Shown here in pieces: positions 56,657 to 64,000 of a stretch of 64,000 bases of DNA. Position 1 is the stretch's first letter. Every line of letters begins with the position of its first letter. Origin of the DNA: a virus; the IMG/VR virus record IMGVR_UViG_3300028377_000003, positions 1 through 64,000 of that record, one strand, 5' to 3'. The notes beneath the pieces are model-generated. The model saw nothing but the letters and a program-made list of their open reading frames with translations, made no database searches and was not told the origin of the DNA. The position numbers and the translations under genes are program-made.

Positions 56657-58279
56657 TTACAGATTCCCGTTGATGAACTCGTTGAGCAATGTAGGCACCG
56701 AAGTGTTACATCCCACGATATCAATCATACCGGGATCCTTGGGGTCTGCGATGGTGTTGCGGCTGGCTTCCATCGCCACAACAGCTACCCGTGACCCATT
56801 GTTCCGGGACTGCCGGTACTGATCAAGCGCCTGCTTGGGGTGGATATCCCCATACCACGTTTCGCTATCCGTGTAAATAACGAAAGCGTCGAAGTCCTTT
56901 GCCGTCCGCTTTGCCCATACCATCGGAAGGGCACAGTCGGTACGTCCGAAAGGAATGCCAGAGATGCTTTTGATCACATCGTCCAGTCGCTGACGGGGCG
57001 AAATGTTCAGAGGGATGAAATCGTGGGAAAAGCCCATGATTTCATAGTTCTCTTCGGTCCGCATCACCGTCATCGCCATCGCGGCACTTACTTCACGGGG
57101 CGTCAGACCTTCCAGTCCTGCCACCGATCCCATACCCATCGAACCGGACACGTCGAGAGCAAGGCAAATGTTCTTGCCGGTAGGCTCCACGAAATCGAAA
57201 GCGGCGTAGAACGCATCGTCCAGAGCATCCGTGATCTTCGGAACCGGATTCCATGTCAACGAACCCCGGAAACCTCGGCCCCTAGCGTAAGTACGCTGGG
57301 CATTCAAAAGATTGAGAGGGTGAACCCGCGCACGCTTGAGGTATTCCCGGTCCGTTAATCGCTCGACAACAATTTTCGTAGCATCCGACGTGTTCGTCAG
57401 GAGGCCCAAAGAGGTCATCTTGGACAGGTTACGGATCGTCGCCCACAGAGGCATTTTCTGTAGGAGTTGCTCCCAGACTTTGACGTCGTTGAGGAACTCC
57501 GTGGGGATGCACTCACGAGGCAAATTATGGTTTTCAATCAAACCGATAAGCTGCTCGACCGAACCCGCTTGCTTCGCACGTTCGAAAGCCCACACCCTTT
57601 TGAGGACTTCATCGGATTCCGCGTCGGAAACCAGTGTCCCCTGTGCCGCCCAATGATATAGGGCGTCACGGGTATCGTTTTCCGGCTTGACATGCGCCTT
57701 GAGCAACATGTCACGGTGTGACCAACCATTGCGGTTCTGATATTTGATCATCTGATAGGCCACGTCATCGTCAGACTTAGCCTTGTACCAGTTCTCAAAC
57801 GCCCGCATCGTGACACGTCCCCACCCGCCAAATGGCTTGATGAACTCTGCCAGTTGCGTGAGGTGGTAAAAAGTACGGCACACTTGTGGGACTGCTTGGG
57901 CCGCAGCACGCCGGGTTTCAACGGATTGCTCCGTGCCGTCATTGAACTTCAGCGCCAAAGCCAGTGCAAAGATGGCCGGATCGTTTCGGACAGCGCGACC
58001 GCTATCGGAAATATCGACGATGCGTTGTACCGTTGCGGGGCCAGCTACCCGGAGGCAATCGTTCACGGCTTTCGCATTGTCCACCGTCAGGTTGCGCTCG
58101 GTGACGTAATACGACCCACCTTCGGAACCGAGAATCAAAAACCGATCAAGTCGCTGCTGCATGTCGACTTCGTAACCAAAGCCTCCAGCATTGTTCTTGA
58201 TCTGGTCTGCGCTAATCGGCTCATCTTGGGGAGTCGCACCCGTCTTCTGGTCTGTCTTGAAATGCTTCGAATAATCCAT
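56657..58279 (-). CDS. Ro60-like (TROVE plus von Willebrand A) RNA-binding protein
   Basis: 540 aa. Residues about 25-350 form the TROVE HEAT-repeat ring (RFLILGSEGGSYYVTERNLT, AVRNDPAIFALALALKF, GWGRVTMRAFENWYKAKSDD); 370-535 a vWA domain with the metal site DVSGS (376-380) and YTDSETWYGD. Ro60 binds the ends of misfolded RNAs and Y RNAs, and in bacteria (Rsr) works with exoribonucleases. The leader holds a structured Y-RNA-like element (58289-58386). The ribosome site GGAGG directly abuts the element's closing stem. Terminator at 56614-56648. Confidence 0.92.
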   Translation of the reverse strand: MDYSKHFKTDQKTGATPQDEPISADQIKNNAGGFGYEVDMQQRLDRFLILGSEGGSYYVTERNLTVDNAKAVNDCLRVAGPATVQRIVDISDSGRAVRNDPAIFALALALKFNDGTEQSVETRRAAAQAVPQVCRTFYHLTQLAEFIKPFGGWGRVTMRAFENWYKAKSDDDVAYQMIKYQNRNGWSHRDMLLKAHVKPENDTRDALYHWAAQGTLVSDAESDEVLKRVWAFERAKQAGSVEQLIGLIENHNLPRECIPTEFLNDVKVWEQLLQKMPLWATIRNLSKMTSLGLLTNTSDATKIVVERLTDREYLKRARVHPLNLLNAQRTYARGRGFRGSLTWNPVPKITDALDDAFYAAFDFVEPTGKNICLALDVSGSMGMGSVAGLEGLTPREVSAAMAMTVMRTEENYEIMGFSHDFIPLNISPRQRLDDVIKSISGIPFGRTDCALPMVWAKRTAKDFDAFVIYTDSETWYGDIHPKQALDQYRQSRNNGSRVAVVAMEASRNTIADPKDPGMIDIVGCNTSVPTLLNEFINGNL

Positions 58280-58288
58280 GAAACACCT

Positions 58289-58386
58289 CCATTGTTGGGT
58301 GCGGACTTACAAACGAGCAAGTCCAATGAGTTACGTAACGGCTCGTATAGGTACGAGCGAAGATACGTAGTAGCACCCAACAATGG
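58289..58386 (-). ncRNA. Y-RNA-like structured element in the Ro60 leader
   Basis: 98 nt on the minus strand. A perfect 14-bp terminal stem (CCATTGTTGGGTGC with GCACCCAACAATGG; 58373-58386 and 58289-58302) encloses a hairpin GCTCGTA-CCTA-TACGAGC (7 bp), supported by outer TACGTA pairs, and a second hairpin GGACTT-(10)-AAGTCC (6 bp). A long closing stem with internal arms next to a Ro60 gene is the arrangement of bacterial Y RNAs (YrlA-like). It could also be a cis element that controls Ro60 translation, since the stem ends at the ribosome site. A TTGACA box at 58391-58396 lies upstream, but no good -10 is found. Confidence 0.6.
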
Positions 58387-58405
58387 GAAGTGTCAAACGT
58401 ATTCC

Positions 58406-58996
58406 TTACCAGTAGAACCCTTCAATGTCGCCTTTGTAGATTTTATCGCGGGTTTTTTCGAGGATGCTTCTGATTTTGCTAGGGAAAGGGAACATCCAAA
58501 AATACATCCCACCCGTGAATTTTTTGGCGATAAACGAAATCATCCATTCCGGGATGTTCCCGTTGAGTTCATAGTGGGCTACCATCGTCGCCGTGTAACC
58601 GCGAAGCTCCCAATAGGCCCGCATCGTAAAAATGACGGGCAACACACAAATGAAACTCAAAGGGAACCAGATAGGATGCTTTCGTTGGTCGAGCAAGTGC
58701 ATCACTTCATGCCGCACGATTTTGTATACGTTGGCGTCCGTCCAATCACCGTAAGTGGATCGGCTCGGCAATACGAGGGTGTTCCCTTGCAAGCCGTTCG
58801 AATAGCGTTCGTTGAACTTTTTCTTGAAAGAGGCGACGAAAAACCCCACGAAACCAACAAAGAGCCACGCAACAAACGTACTGAAATTCGTCTTGTGCCA
58901 GCCCGGTTCGTCTTTGTAAACCACTTTGAAATCAGGGATTTCCCGATCAATAAAGTCGCGAAGTTCTTGGACCTTTTCTAACGGTACCTTTGACAT
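58406..58996 (-). CDS. Membrane-anchored HExxH metalloprotease-like protein
   Basis: 196 aa. KIVRHEVMHLLD (HExxH 96-100) and AYWELRGYTA (E130, possible third ligand) around two hydrophobic segments (residues 40-57 and 108-125). The form resembles small membrane-bound M48/M56-like proteases, but the family is uncertain. GGAGATACG before ATG. It ends 20 bases before the Y-RNA-like element. Role unknown. Confidence 0.65.
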   Translation of the reverse strand: MSKVPLEKVQELRDFIDREIPDFKVVYKDEPGWHKTNFSTFVAWLFVGFVGFFVASFKKKFNERYSNGLQGNTLVLPSRSTYGDWTDANVYKIVRHEVMHLLDQRKHPIWFPLSFICVLPVIFTMRAYWELRGYTATMVAHYELNGNIPEWMISFIAKKFTGGMYFWMFPFPSKIRSILEKTRDKIYKGDIEGFYW

Positions 58997-59051
58997 ACGT
59001 ATCTCCGTGTGCGAAAATTATCTGGTACGTACCACGACAGGTAAAACGACC

Positions 59052-59429
59052 ATGCTACGCAACTATTTCCTATTACATGGCGCTTATAAGCGGATAACCC
59101 ACACGAAAAAGGTGGAAATAGGGGATTGGGTCCTCATCAAAACCCGTGGTAAAAAGAGCCCTAGCACCACCATCTATGTGGGTCAGGTGCTAAACACCAC
59201 GAAAAGCGATTCGGTCGATTTGCAAGTCGGTGAAGAAGACGTCTATCTGGTGGACACCGAAGGTTTGCTCAAGGTGCCTCGTACCAAAGCGGGCAAAATG
59301 AGGGCGAGGGTCAAAGACCCCGGAACACAGGCTTATCTCTGGCAATCCCAATGGAGGCTTTTCCGGGAATCTGACAGGCCCAAACTCACCGAAACGGTTT
59401 TGTATTTCATTTTCACGGCCCTCAACTGA
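59052..59429 (+). CDS. MLRN-start protein, beta-rich
   Basis: 125 aa from ATG 59052, MLRNYFLLHGAYKRITHTKK. KVEIGDWVLIKTRGKKSPST and STTIYVGQVLNTTKSDSVDL suggest an SH3/OB-like barrel. First of a plus-strand cluster to 61.4 kb. Function unknown. Confidence 0.65.
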   Translation: MLRNYFLLHGAYKRITHTKKVEIGDWVLIKTRGKKSPSTTIYVGQVLNTTKSDSVDLQVGEEDVYLVDTEGLLKVPRTKAGKMRARVKDPGTQAYLWQSQWRLFRESDRPKLTETVLYFIFTALN

Positions 59430-59431
59430 AC

Positions 59432-59866
59432 ATGCCCCTATTTATCAAAAACCCACGACCCCGGCCCGGTGATCTTTTACTATTCCGCGCTGATAGATTC
59501 TATTTTCCGGCTGAGGACACGAATTTAGCGCTTGAATTCAACATCTATGTTCCTGAGATCGTGCTAGCTTTGGGGACGTATGAGTCTTTCAAAAAACAGA
59601 GCGAAGCGAAAATTAGACTGTACTATGACGTTGAATACCAAGCCAACCAAATTCAGCCGCGTAAAAGTGCCCATTTCCTCGGTGAATTCGCCCGGACAAA
59701 AGGCTGGGTAGTTCCTGAACACTTGGACCATCTGTATAAGTTGGCCGGAAGTGTAGTTGGACGCCTTAACCTCACCGATGAACATGAGGTCTGGCAATAT
59801 TTGACGCAATGTGCCCGGTCACTTAAACACATGGAACGGGTGTCGAGATACCATTCAAAGGATTGA
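59432..59866 (+). CDS. Tandem paralog 1 (MPLF family)
   Basis: 144 aa, MPLFIKNPRPRPGDLLLFRADRF. It shares with the next gene a GDLL/GDLV opening, a VVGRLNLTDEHEVWQYLTQCAR segment and a similar length. Two bases after the previous stop. Function unknown. Confidence 0.7.
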   Translation: MPLFIKNPRPRPGDLLLFRADRFYFPAEDTNLALEFNIYVPEIVLALGTYESFKKQSEAKIRLYYDVEYQANQIQPRKSAHFLGEFARTKGWVVPEHLDHLYKLAGSVVGRLNLTDEHEVWQYLTQCARSLKHMERVSRYHSKD

Positions 59867-59872
59867 TCCCCC

Positions 59873-60283
59873 ATGCCTCTGTTTGCGCGAAAAAAGCGCT
59901 ACACGGAAGGCGATCTGGTTGTAGTATCCCAAATATCACTACTTGAATTTTCATCACGATTTTCATACCTCAACCGGCTCAACCTGTTCGTGGGCCACTA
60001 TGAACCCCTCCGGGAATACAAAACCAACCGAAAACTCCCGGCCTTCGTCCCTTACTGGCAACTTTGCTGTTACCTCAACAGCAGTTTTTCGTTCTACGAC
60101 GTGTATGACACCGCTGAGTTTATCCTAGAAGACCATCGAGAAACGATTGAAGGCGTCGTAGTGGGTAGACTGAACGTCAACGACCGCTACGATGTACGCT
60201 CTTACTTGAAGCTGTGTGCCAAGCGTCTGACTCCGTACTACCGGGATCAAGTATTCAGTCATGCCGTTTCCCGTATCGGTTGA
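59873..60283 (+). CDS. Tandem paralog 2 (MPLF family)
   Basis: 136 aa, MPLFARKKRYTEGDLVVVSQ. VVVGRLNVNDRYDVRSYLKLC matches the paralog before it, a recent duplication with strong divergence elsewhere. Function unknown. Confidence 0.7.
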   Translation: MPLFARKKRYTEGDLVVVSQISLLEFSSRFSYLNRLNLFVGHYEPLREYKTNRKLPAFVPYWQLCCYLNSSFSFYDVYDTAEFILEDHRETIEGVVVGRLNVNDRYDVRSYLKLCAKRLTPYYRDQVFSHAVSRIG

Positions 60284-60357
60284 TCGGACTGGCATGAGAT
60301 CGCAAAATACTTTACTATGTATGAAATGAATTTGGACGAACCCAAATAGGAGATCAC

Positions 60358-60909
60358 ATGAAAAGACTGACAGTTGCATTCGTAGCCCTCACCGCCTTAG
60401 TAGCCTGTGAAAATGAGGAGTTACTTGAAACCCAATCCCAACTGGCGGACGCCCGCCAAGAGATCAGTGACCAAGAAACTACCATTGCCTTGTGCGAAGA
60501 CACGGCTCAGAAAAAGCAAGCCGAACTTTGCGAAAAACTGAAAACGGTCGTCGAAACGTACCATGTCCAATACTTTGAAGTTGGTGACGAAGATGTAGAC
60601 GTTCCGTGCAATCCTGCTGGCGGGGATTTCAGCGTGCGGGTACACAAAGACGACACCCAACGAGGATGGGCGTACCTTCGTTACGATATCAATGGCAACA
60701 CCCGTTTCAGTGACCGACTCGTCTATGCGGTCAATGGTGGGACGGCGAACTACGACGGGAAAGCAGATCGAAACTCCCTCCGTGTGATCGACCCCACATT
60801 CAGCGATTCGGTTTTGCTGTCCGTTGAAAGCTGTGACGCCGACACGGATACTTGCTCACTTAGCTGCCGAGTCCTTGCAAACCACCACGAAACGACATGC
60901 ACGCAATGA
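60358..60909 (+). CDS. Lipoprotein
   Basis: 183 aa. Signal peptide MKRLTVAFVALTALVAC with lipobox LVAC; mature start C17. Then a helical region (LLETQSQLADARQEI) and a C-terminal domain of about 110 residues with cysteines. Lipidated phage proteins can block superinfection or act in lysis (Rz1-like); neither is shown. AGGAGAT site. It overlaps the sigma gene as ATGA. Confidence 0.8.
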   Translation: MKRLTVAFVALTALVACENEELLETQSQLADARQEISDQETTIALCEDTAQKKQAELCEKLKTVVETYHVQYFEVGDEDVDVPCNPAGGDFSVRVHKDDTQRGWAYLRYDINGNTRFSDRLVYAVNGGTANYDGKADRNSLRVIDPTFSDSVLLSVESCDADTDTCSLSCRVLANHHETTCTQ

Positions 60910-61424
60910 ACGGCCTTGATCTTACAAAGCACTACGAAGACGTAGTTCGAATCGTTTACGCTAAATTCGGAGCCGAGGCCGAAGACCCCGACGACTTGGT
61001 GCATGACGTGTGCGAAAAGATCCTCAAGCTCAACCAAGGGTCCAGCCCGTATGTAGCTTCGAGGTGTGCGCCCTCGACCTACATCTATATGGTGGCGAGG
61101 GGTGTCCTGATCAAGCAACTGAACCGGGACAAAGTTCCCGAAGGCGCGGATACTGCGTCTTTAATTCCTAGATCCGGGCACCGAAAAGTGTGCTTGCTTG
61201 AATGGAATGAAGAGTTGCTCAAAGGCTTCGAACAGCACCTGAAAGATTCACTCACTTTCGAAGATACGCTACCACGGCGTGTGTTCCTTTTGCTTCGCAT
61301 GGGCTACACACGAAAGGAGATTTGCAAACTCCTTGACGAAACCCTCTACCAAGTCAAGAAGCAAAAGGGGAGGCTTCGGGACCTTGCTGAGGACTTCATC
61401 GACGACCTGCATCCGTCCCGATGA
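60906..61424 (+). CDS. ECF-like sigma factor
   Basis: 172 aa from ATG 60906. Region 2: EDPDDLVHDVCEKILKLN, then STYIYMVARGVLIKQLNRDK, the pattern that binds core polymerase and the -10. Region 4: LPRRVFLLLRMGYTRKEICK, LLDETLYQVKKQKGRLRDL, an HTH that reads the -35. The linker is short and there is no anti-sigma nearby. It could switch host polymerase to late genes; the plus-strand genes lack the common early promoter. It overlaps a convergent gene by 29 bases. Confidence 0.7.
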   Translation: MNGLDLTKHYEDVVRIVYAKFGAEAEDPDDLVHDVCEKILKLNQGSSPYVASRCAPSTYIYMVARGVLIKQLNRDKVPEGADTASLIPRSGHRKVCLLEWNEELLKGFEQHLKDSLTFEDTLPRRVFLLLRMGYTRKEICKLLDETLYQVKKQKGRLRDLAEDFIDDLHPSR

Positions 61425-61707
61425 AAGGGAGCACAACCAACACTTGATGCTTGCAGGGGATGTCCCGGTAATTGTGGTGGGCCGGGCAAGAGCACTTCCG
61501 GGTTCGCTCTTTCATGTCGATCTCGACATAATAAGGTTCCGGTGCTGTCCCCTGCACCCTCGCTTTCAGTACACCTTCGCCCGTGATATTGAGCGACTTG
61601 ATGCGGTCTTCGGAAAAGTAACCCTTGGCCCGCATCCGTATCCGGTCTGGAGCTTGCTTGTACAAGGCCCGCATAACTTTACTGTAGTCGTAATGGCCCA
61701 TAGGCAC
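61396..61707 (-). CDS. SWIM-type zinc-finger protein
   Basis: 103 aa. KCSCPAHHNYRDIPCKHQVLV fits the SWIM pattern CxCx(n)CxH. The N-terminal half is basic and beta-like (VQGTAPEPYYVEIDM). Own promoter at 61755-61783. Its partner is unknown. Confidence 0.72.
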   Translation of the reverse strand: MPMGHYDYSKVMRALYKQAPDRIRMRAKGYFSEDRIKSLNITGEGVLKARVQGTAPEPYYVEIDMKERTRKCSCPAHHNYRDIPCKHQVLVVLPFIGTDAGRR

Positions 61708-61754
61708 CTCGTCGTCGTCGTAATGGAATCGTAGTAGGTTCGTGCCTGCAGTCT

Positions 61755-61783
61755 CTTATACCTTATATACTATTCACCGTCAA
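61755..61783 (-). promoter_or_regulatory. sigma70-type promoter, AAGG variant
   Basis: -35 TTGACG (61778-61783), 17-bp spacer ending TAAGG, -10 TATAAG (61755-61760). It lies in the 3' end of the upstream gene at 61770. Confidence 0.85.
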
Positions 61784-62183
61784 AATGTTTTTCCAGCACT
61801 GACTCAAGCTGTTGAGCGAACTTTTCGGTAATGGACGGGGTGCTCTTGCTTTTGCGTTGGACCTTGGCGATTTGCCGCTTGTAATAGGCGGCCCACATGA
61901 GCGTGTGGTTTCCGGGGTTCTTGTCGTAACCGTCTAGCACTTCGATCAGCCCTTCCTTGCGCCACATCCACAGATACGACCGTATCGACTCCCACTTGTA
62001 ATAGTAACGCCCCGGCCTCAAATCCTGTAGCTCATCGTGGATTTCCCGGACATCCTGATACGTGAAAGGGGTGGACTTGATGTACGTATCTCGGATCCAC
62101 AACACATACCGTGCCACGTTCGGGAAAACAGGTTCCCCGGAAGCAGTAAGGCCCTCCTCGTATTCAACAATTGGGGGGAACAT
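61770..62183 (-). CDS. Unknown HTH-like protein
   Basis: 137 aa, MFPPIVEYEEGLTASGEP. A middle with helices typical of winged HTHs (FTYQDVREIHDELQDL, SIRSYLWMWRKEGLIEVLDG) and a basic coiled end (AKVQRKSKSTPSITEKF). Divergent from the gene at 62257; the gap holds TTTATATGGTGG. DNA binding inferred. Confidence 0.65.
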   Translation of the reverse strand: MFPPIVEYEEGLTASGEPVFPNVARYVLWIRDTYIKSTPFTYQDVREIHDELQDLRPGRYYYKWESIRSYLWMWRKEGLIEVLDGYDKNPGNHTLMWAAYYKRQIAKVQRKSKSTPSITEKFAQQLESVLEKHFDGE

Positions 62184-62256
62184 AGCAATAAACTTTTTAT
62201 ATGGTGGTTGAAGTGAATCCTTTTGATCTCACGTCAGACATAATTAGGGTAACTCC

Positions 62257-62970
62257 ATGTCGCTAAAAAAGCAACTGATCAAATTGGGCAAGGTGCGCAA
62301 AAACCTTCGTCCCCATATCCGACCGGTTTTGGCTGAACTGAAAAAGCTGGCGTCCGTCACCGTAACTCCGAAAAGGGGTTTGCCGGATTCGCCACGCTTT
62401 GCCCAGCACCTGTCTGGCCTCAAGAGTGATCACCACTCTTTTCAGTTGGTTGAGATATCGACGGAAAGCAAAACAGTTGAGGCCGCATGGGTCACATCCA
62501 CACGTCCCGGAAGACTGGATGTAGCGATGGGAGGCATGGTCTACCAATTTGAAGGCCGCAGCCCTGAAGATGCAGCTAAAGATTGGGCCAGAAAATATGC
62601 CACGACCCGGAAACAGGCAAACAACGGCCTGTATGAAAAAGCATCGGAGCTTGCCCGCAAGCATGTCGGGGCGATTGAGCAAGGGTTCGAAAAGCTCCTG
62701 AAAGACGCCAAGAAAAGCCTTGCGAAACAAGACCTAGAGATCAACATCTTTGGGCGCAACACATCATGGCTGAGTTATCGTAACCACGGTAGCGACGGGC
62801 TTCTTGTCGGCGGGCAACTCAAGATCACAGATAATGCGGAATATCCCCGGTCCAAAGAGGAGATCGGCGATGCTGTAGTAGCCTCCGGTGTCACTGATTG
62901 GGCTTATGTCCGACGTGGGAAAGGGGCAGGACAATGGATCGTGGAAATCGGCAATTCCGACCGTATCTAA
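62257..62970 (+). CDS. Protein with N-terminal LIKLG motif
   Basis: 237 aa. MSLKKQLIKLGKVRKNLRPHIRPVL is the shared end motif. The rest: VEAAWVTSTRPGRLDVAMGG, a basic middle (DWARKYATTRKQANN) and a C-terminal part with YAYVRRGKGAGQWIVEIG. Probably a structural or injected protein. Followed 20 bases later by a protein with the same start. Confidence 0.7.
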   Translation: MSLKKQLIKLGKVRKNLRPHIRPVLAELKKLASVTVTPKRGLPDSPRFAQHLSGLKSDHHSFQLVEISTESKTVEAAWVTSTRPGRLDVAMGGMVYQFEGRSPEDAAKDWARKYATTRKQANNGLYEKASELARKHVGAIEQGFEKLLKDAKKSLAKQDLEINIFGRNTSWLSYRNHGSDGLLVGGQLKITDNAEYPRSKEEIGDAVVASGVTDWAYVRRGKGAGQWIVEIGNSDRI

Positions 62971-62990
62971 TCATTTCGTAGGAGATCACA

Positions 62991-63413
62991 ATGGATTTGA
63001 AAGACCAACTCATCAAGCTAGGCTCCGATAACAAGAGCCTTCGAAAGCATATCAAACCGGTACTCGCTACCTTGTACAAGGTGGACGGTGATTCCCTTGC
63101 GGCAGTCGTAGGGGACGCCAAGCGTAAGTTTGCTACGGATCTAGCGGGCTTGATGGAAGAGAGGATCAAGCGAGAATTCGACGTCAATACAGGTCGTTCT
63201 AGGGACGGCGGTCGCATCGACACTGACGGTGGCTGGTCGGTTACCATCACCCTTGATCCAAGAAATAAGGGCAACGGTATTATTGCCTACCTCGAAGATA
63301 TCGACGGTAGAAATATCAGCACGGTGACTTTTGCCTCTACCGACCTCAAGCGAAAAATCATGAAAAAGGTGGTAGCGGAAATCAGAGACAATATCACGGA
63401 TTACTACCTCTAA
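62991..63413 (+). CDS. Protein with N-terminal LIKLG motif
   Basis: 140 aa. MDLKDQLIKLGSDNKSLRKHIKPVLATL is the motif; then helices and a beta-rich C-terminus (WSVTITLDPRNKGNGIIAYLE, ISTVTFASTDL). AGGAGATCACA site. It lies between the 62257 gene and a lytic transglycosylase. Function unknown. Confidence 0.7.
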   Translation: MDLKDQLIKLGSDNKSLRKHIKPVLATLYKVDGDSLAAVVGDAKRKFATDLAGLMEERIKREFDVNTGRSRDGGRIDTDGGWSVTITLDPRNKGNGIIAYLEDIDGRNISTVTFASTDLKRKIMKKVVAEIRDNITDYYL

Positions 63414-63423
63414 GGGTTAGATT

Positions 63424-64000
63424 ATGAGTCTTTCAGACTGGCACAACAAGTTCGGGGGCCGCTCTTGGCGGATCACATCCGAGGGTATCGAAACAAAGGA
63501 CGAGGGACTTCTTCGTAGCCGTGGTGAGCCTATCACCATGAAAACCTTGTGGGAAGATTTCGGTGACGAGATCTATTACGCCTCAAAAGAGCTTGAAGTC
63601 CCGGCTGATATGATTGCGGCGATGATTCCCATCGAAGCTGTTCGAAAAAGTGACGGGCATTACGACCCGAAGTCAATTCGCGAAGAGCCGGGCTACACTT
63701 CCGATGAGGAAACACCTCACCGGGTATCTCCGGGCCTCATGCAGACATTGATTTCAACCGCGAAGTCAATGGCTTCCAAATACGACCTAGTGCCCGAAAA
63801 TGAGGTCGACCGCGAATTTCTGTTCGACCCGCACTACAGCATTTTGTTAGGCGCGGCCTACATGGCTCACCAGATCGAAAAATACGGGGTAGATCCACCT
63901 CTTATTTGTTCAGGATATAATGCGGGATCAGTGCGAAAAACCACACGAAATAGTTGGCACTTGATCGCCTATGGTAAAACTCGAATTGACCGGTATGTAT
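63424..64000 (+). CDS. Lytic transglycosylase (SLT domain), partial
   Basis: The frame from ATG 63424 is open to the window end (192 codons). MIPIEAV places the catalytic glutamate at E71; DPKSIREEPGY, VSPGLMQTLISTAKSM, DPHYSILLGAAYMAHQI and LICSGYNAGSV are the other SLT motifs, in order. It cleaves peptidoglycan glycan strands. With MSLSDWHNKFGGRSW at the start, it is likely a virion-associated or tail lysozyme; a holin-type lysis role is also possible. Confidence 0.85.
   Translation, partial: MSLSDWHNKFGGRSWRITSEGIETKDEGLLRSRGEPITMKTLWEDFGDEIYYASKELEVPADMIAAMIPIEAVRKSDGHYDPKSIREEPGYTSDEETPHRVSPGLMQTLISTAKSMASKYDLVPENEVDREFLFDPHYSILLGAAYMAHQIEKYGVDPPLICSGYNAGSVRKTTRNSWHLIAYGKTRIDRYV

Noticed and set aside
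1-64000. tRNA genes
   Set aside because: No cloverleaf with a T-arm GGUUCGAxUCC and matching acceptor stem was seen other than the tmRNA ends.

Overview
This window looks like part of a large (probably jumbo-class) tailed bacteriophage genome. Short genes are tightly packed, overlap by 1-8 bases, mostly lie on the minus strand and mostly have no recognisable family. They are mixed with a terminase-like ATPase, a lytic transglycosylase, free-standing homing endonucleases, a split intein, a tmRNA and a full set of NAD-synthesis genes. No rRNA, tRNA or CRISPR array was seen. The host cannot be named, but about 28 promoters have bacterial sigma70-type architecture (TTGAC, 17-bp spacer, TATA) with a TAGGG element just before the -10, so early transcription probably uses host RNA polymerase.

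Layout. 0-8 kb: small minus-strand genes, nearly each with its own promoter; an ADP-ribosyltransferase-like protein; a decayed gene; zinc-ribbon paralogs. 8-11.6 kb: nuclease-less terminase-like ATPase, a tandem MLRN family, an HExxH protease. 11.6-20.2 kb: minus-strand accessory genes including a macro domain, a DUF2829/Tad2-like protein and a possible AcrVA2-like protein. 20.3-22 kb: three plus-strand genes. 22-34 kb: minus strand with pyrE, a C-H-D papain-like candidate, a calcineurin-like phosphoesterase, a 4-kb ISP-type DNA methyltransferase and a SprT-like protease. 34.2-35.3 kb: an alarmone-hydrolase-like HD protein and a P-loop kinase. 35.4-38.4 kb: an RNA ligase broken in two by a split intein, with a Vsr-like homing endonuclease between the halves. 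40.7-41.8 kb: tmRNA with its own promoter and terminator, then a broken HNH endonuclease. 42.8-47.6 kb: nicotinate phosphoribosyltransferase, NAD synthetase, nicotinamidase and NadD in one operon. 47.6-56.6 kb: small genes of both strands. 56.7-58.4 kb: a Ro60 (TROVE) protein preceded by a structured Y-RNA-like element. 59-61.4 kb: plus-strand paralogs, a lipoprotein and an ECF-like sigma factor. 62.2-64 kb: two proteins with a shared N-terminal motif and a lytic transglycosylase cut by the window edge.

How it fits together. The four NAD genes give a complete nicotinamide-to-NAD route, and the macro-domain, ART-like and Tad2-like proteins would handle NAD-derived ligands; together they suggest investment in NAD metabolism and in countering NAD-based defences. 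tmRNA, RNA ligase and Ro60/Y-RNA point to control of RNA quality and repair. A short motif (LIxLG...HIxPVL) at the end of several otherwise unrelated proteins may be a virion-targeting tag. Several genes carry frameshifts; some are clear short duplications (real decay), others are one-base homopolymer differences that could be sequence errors.
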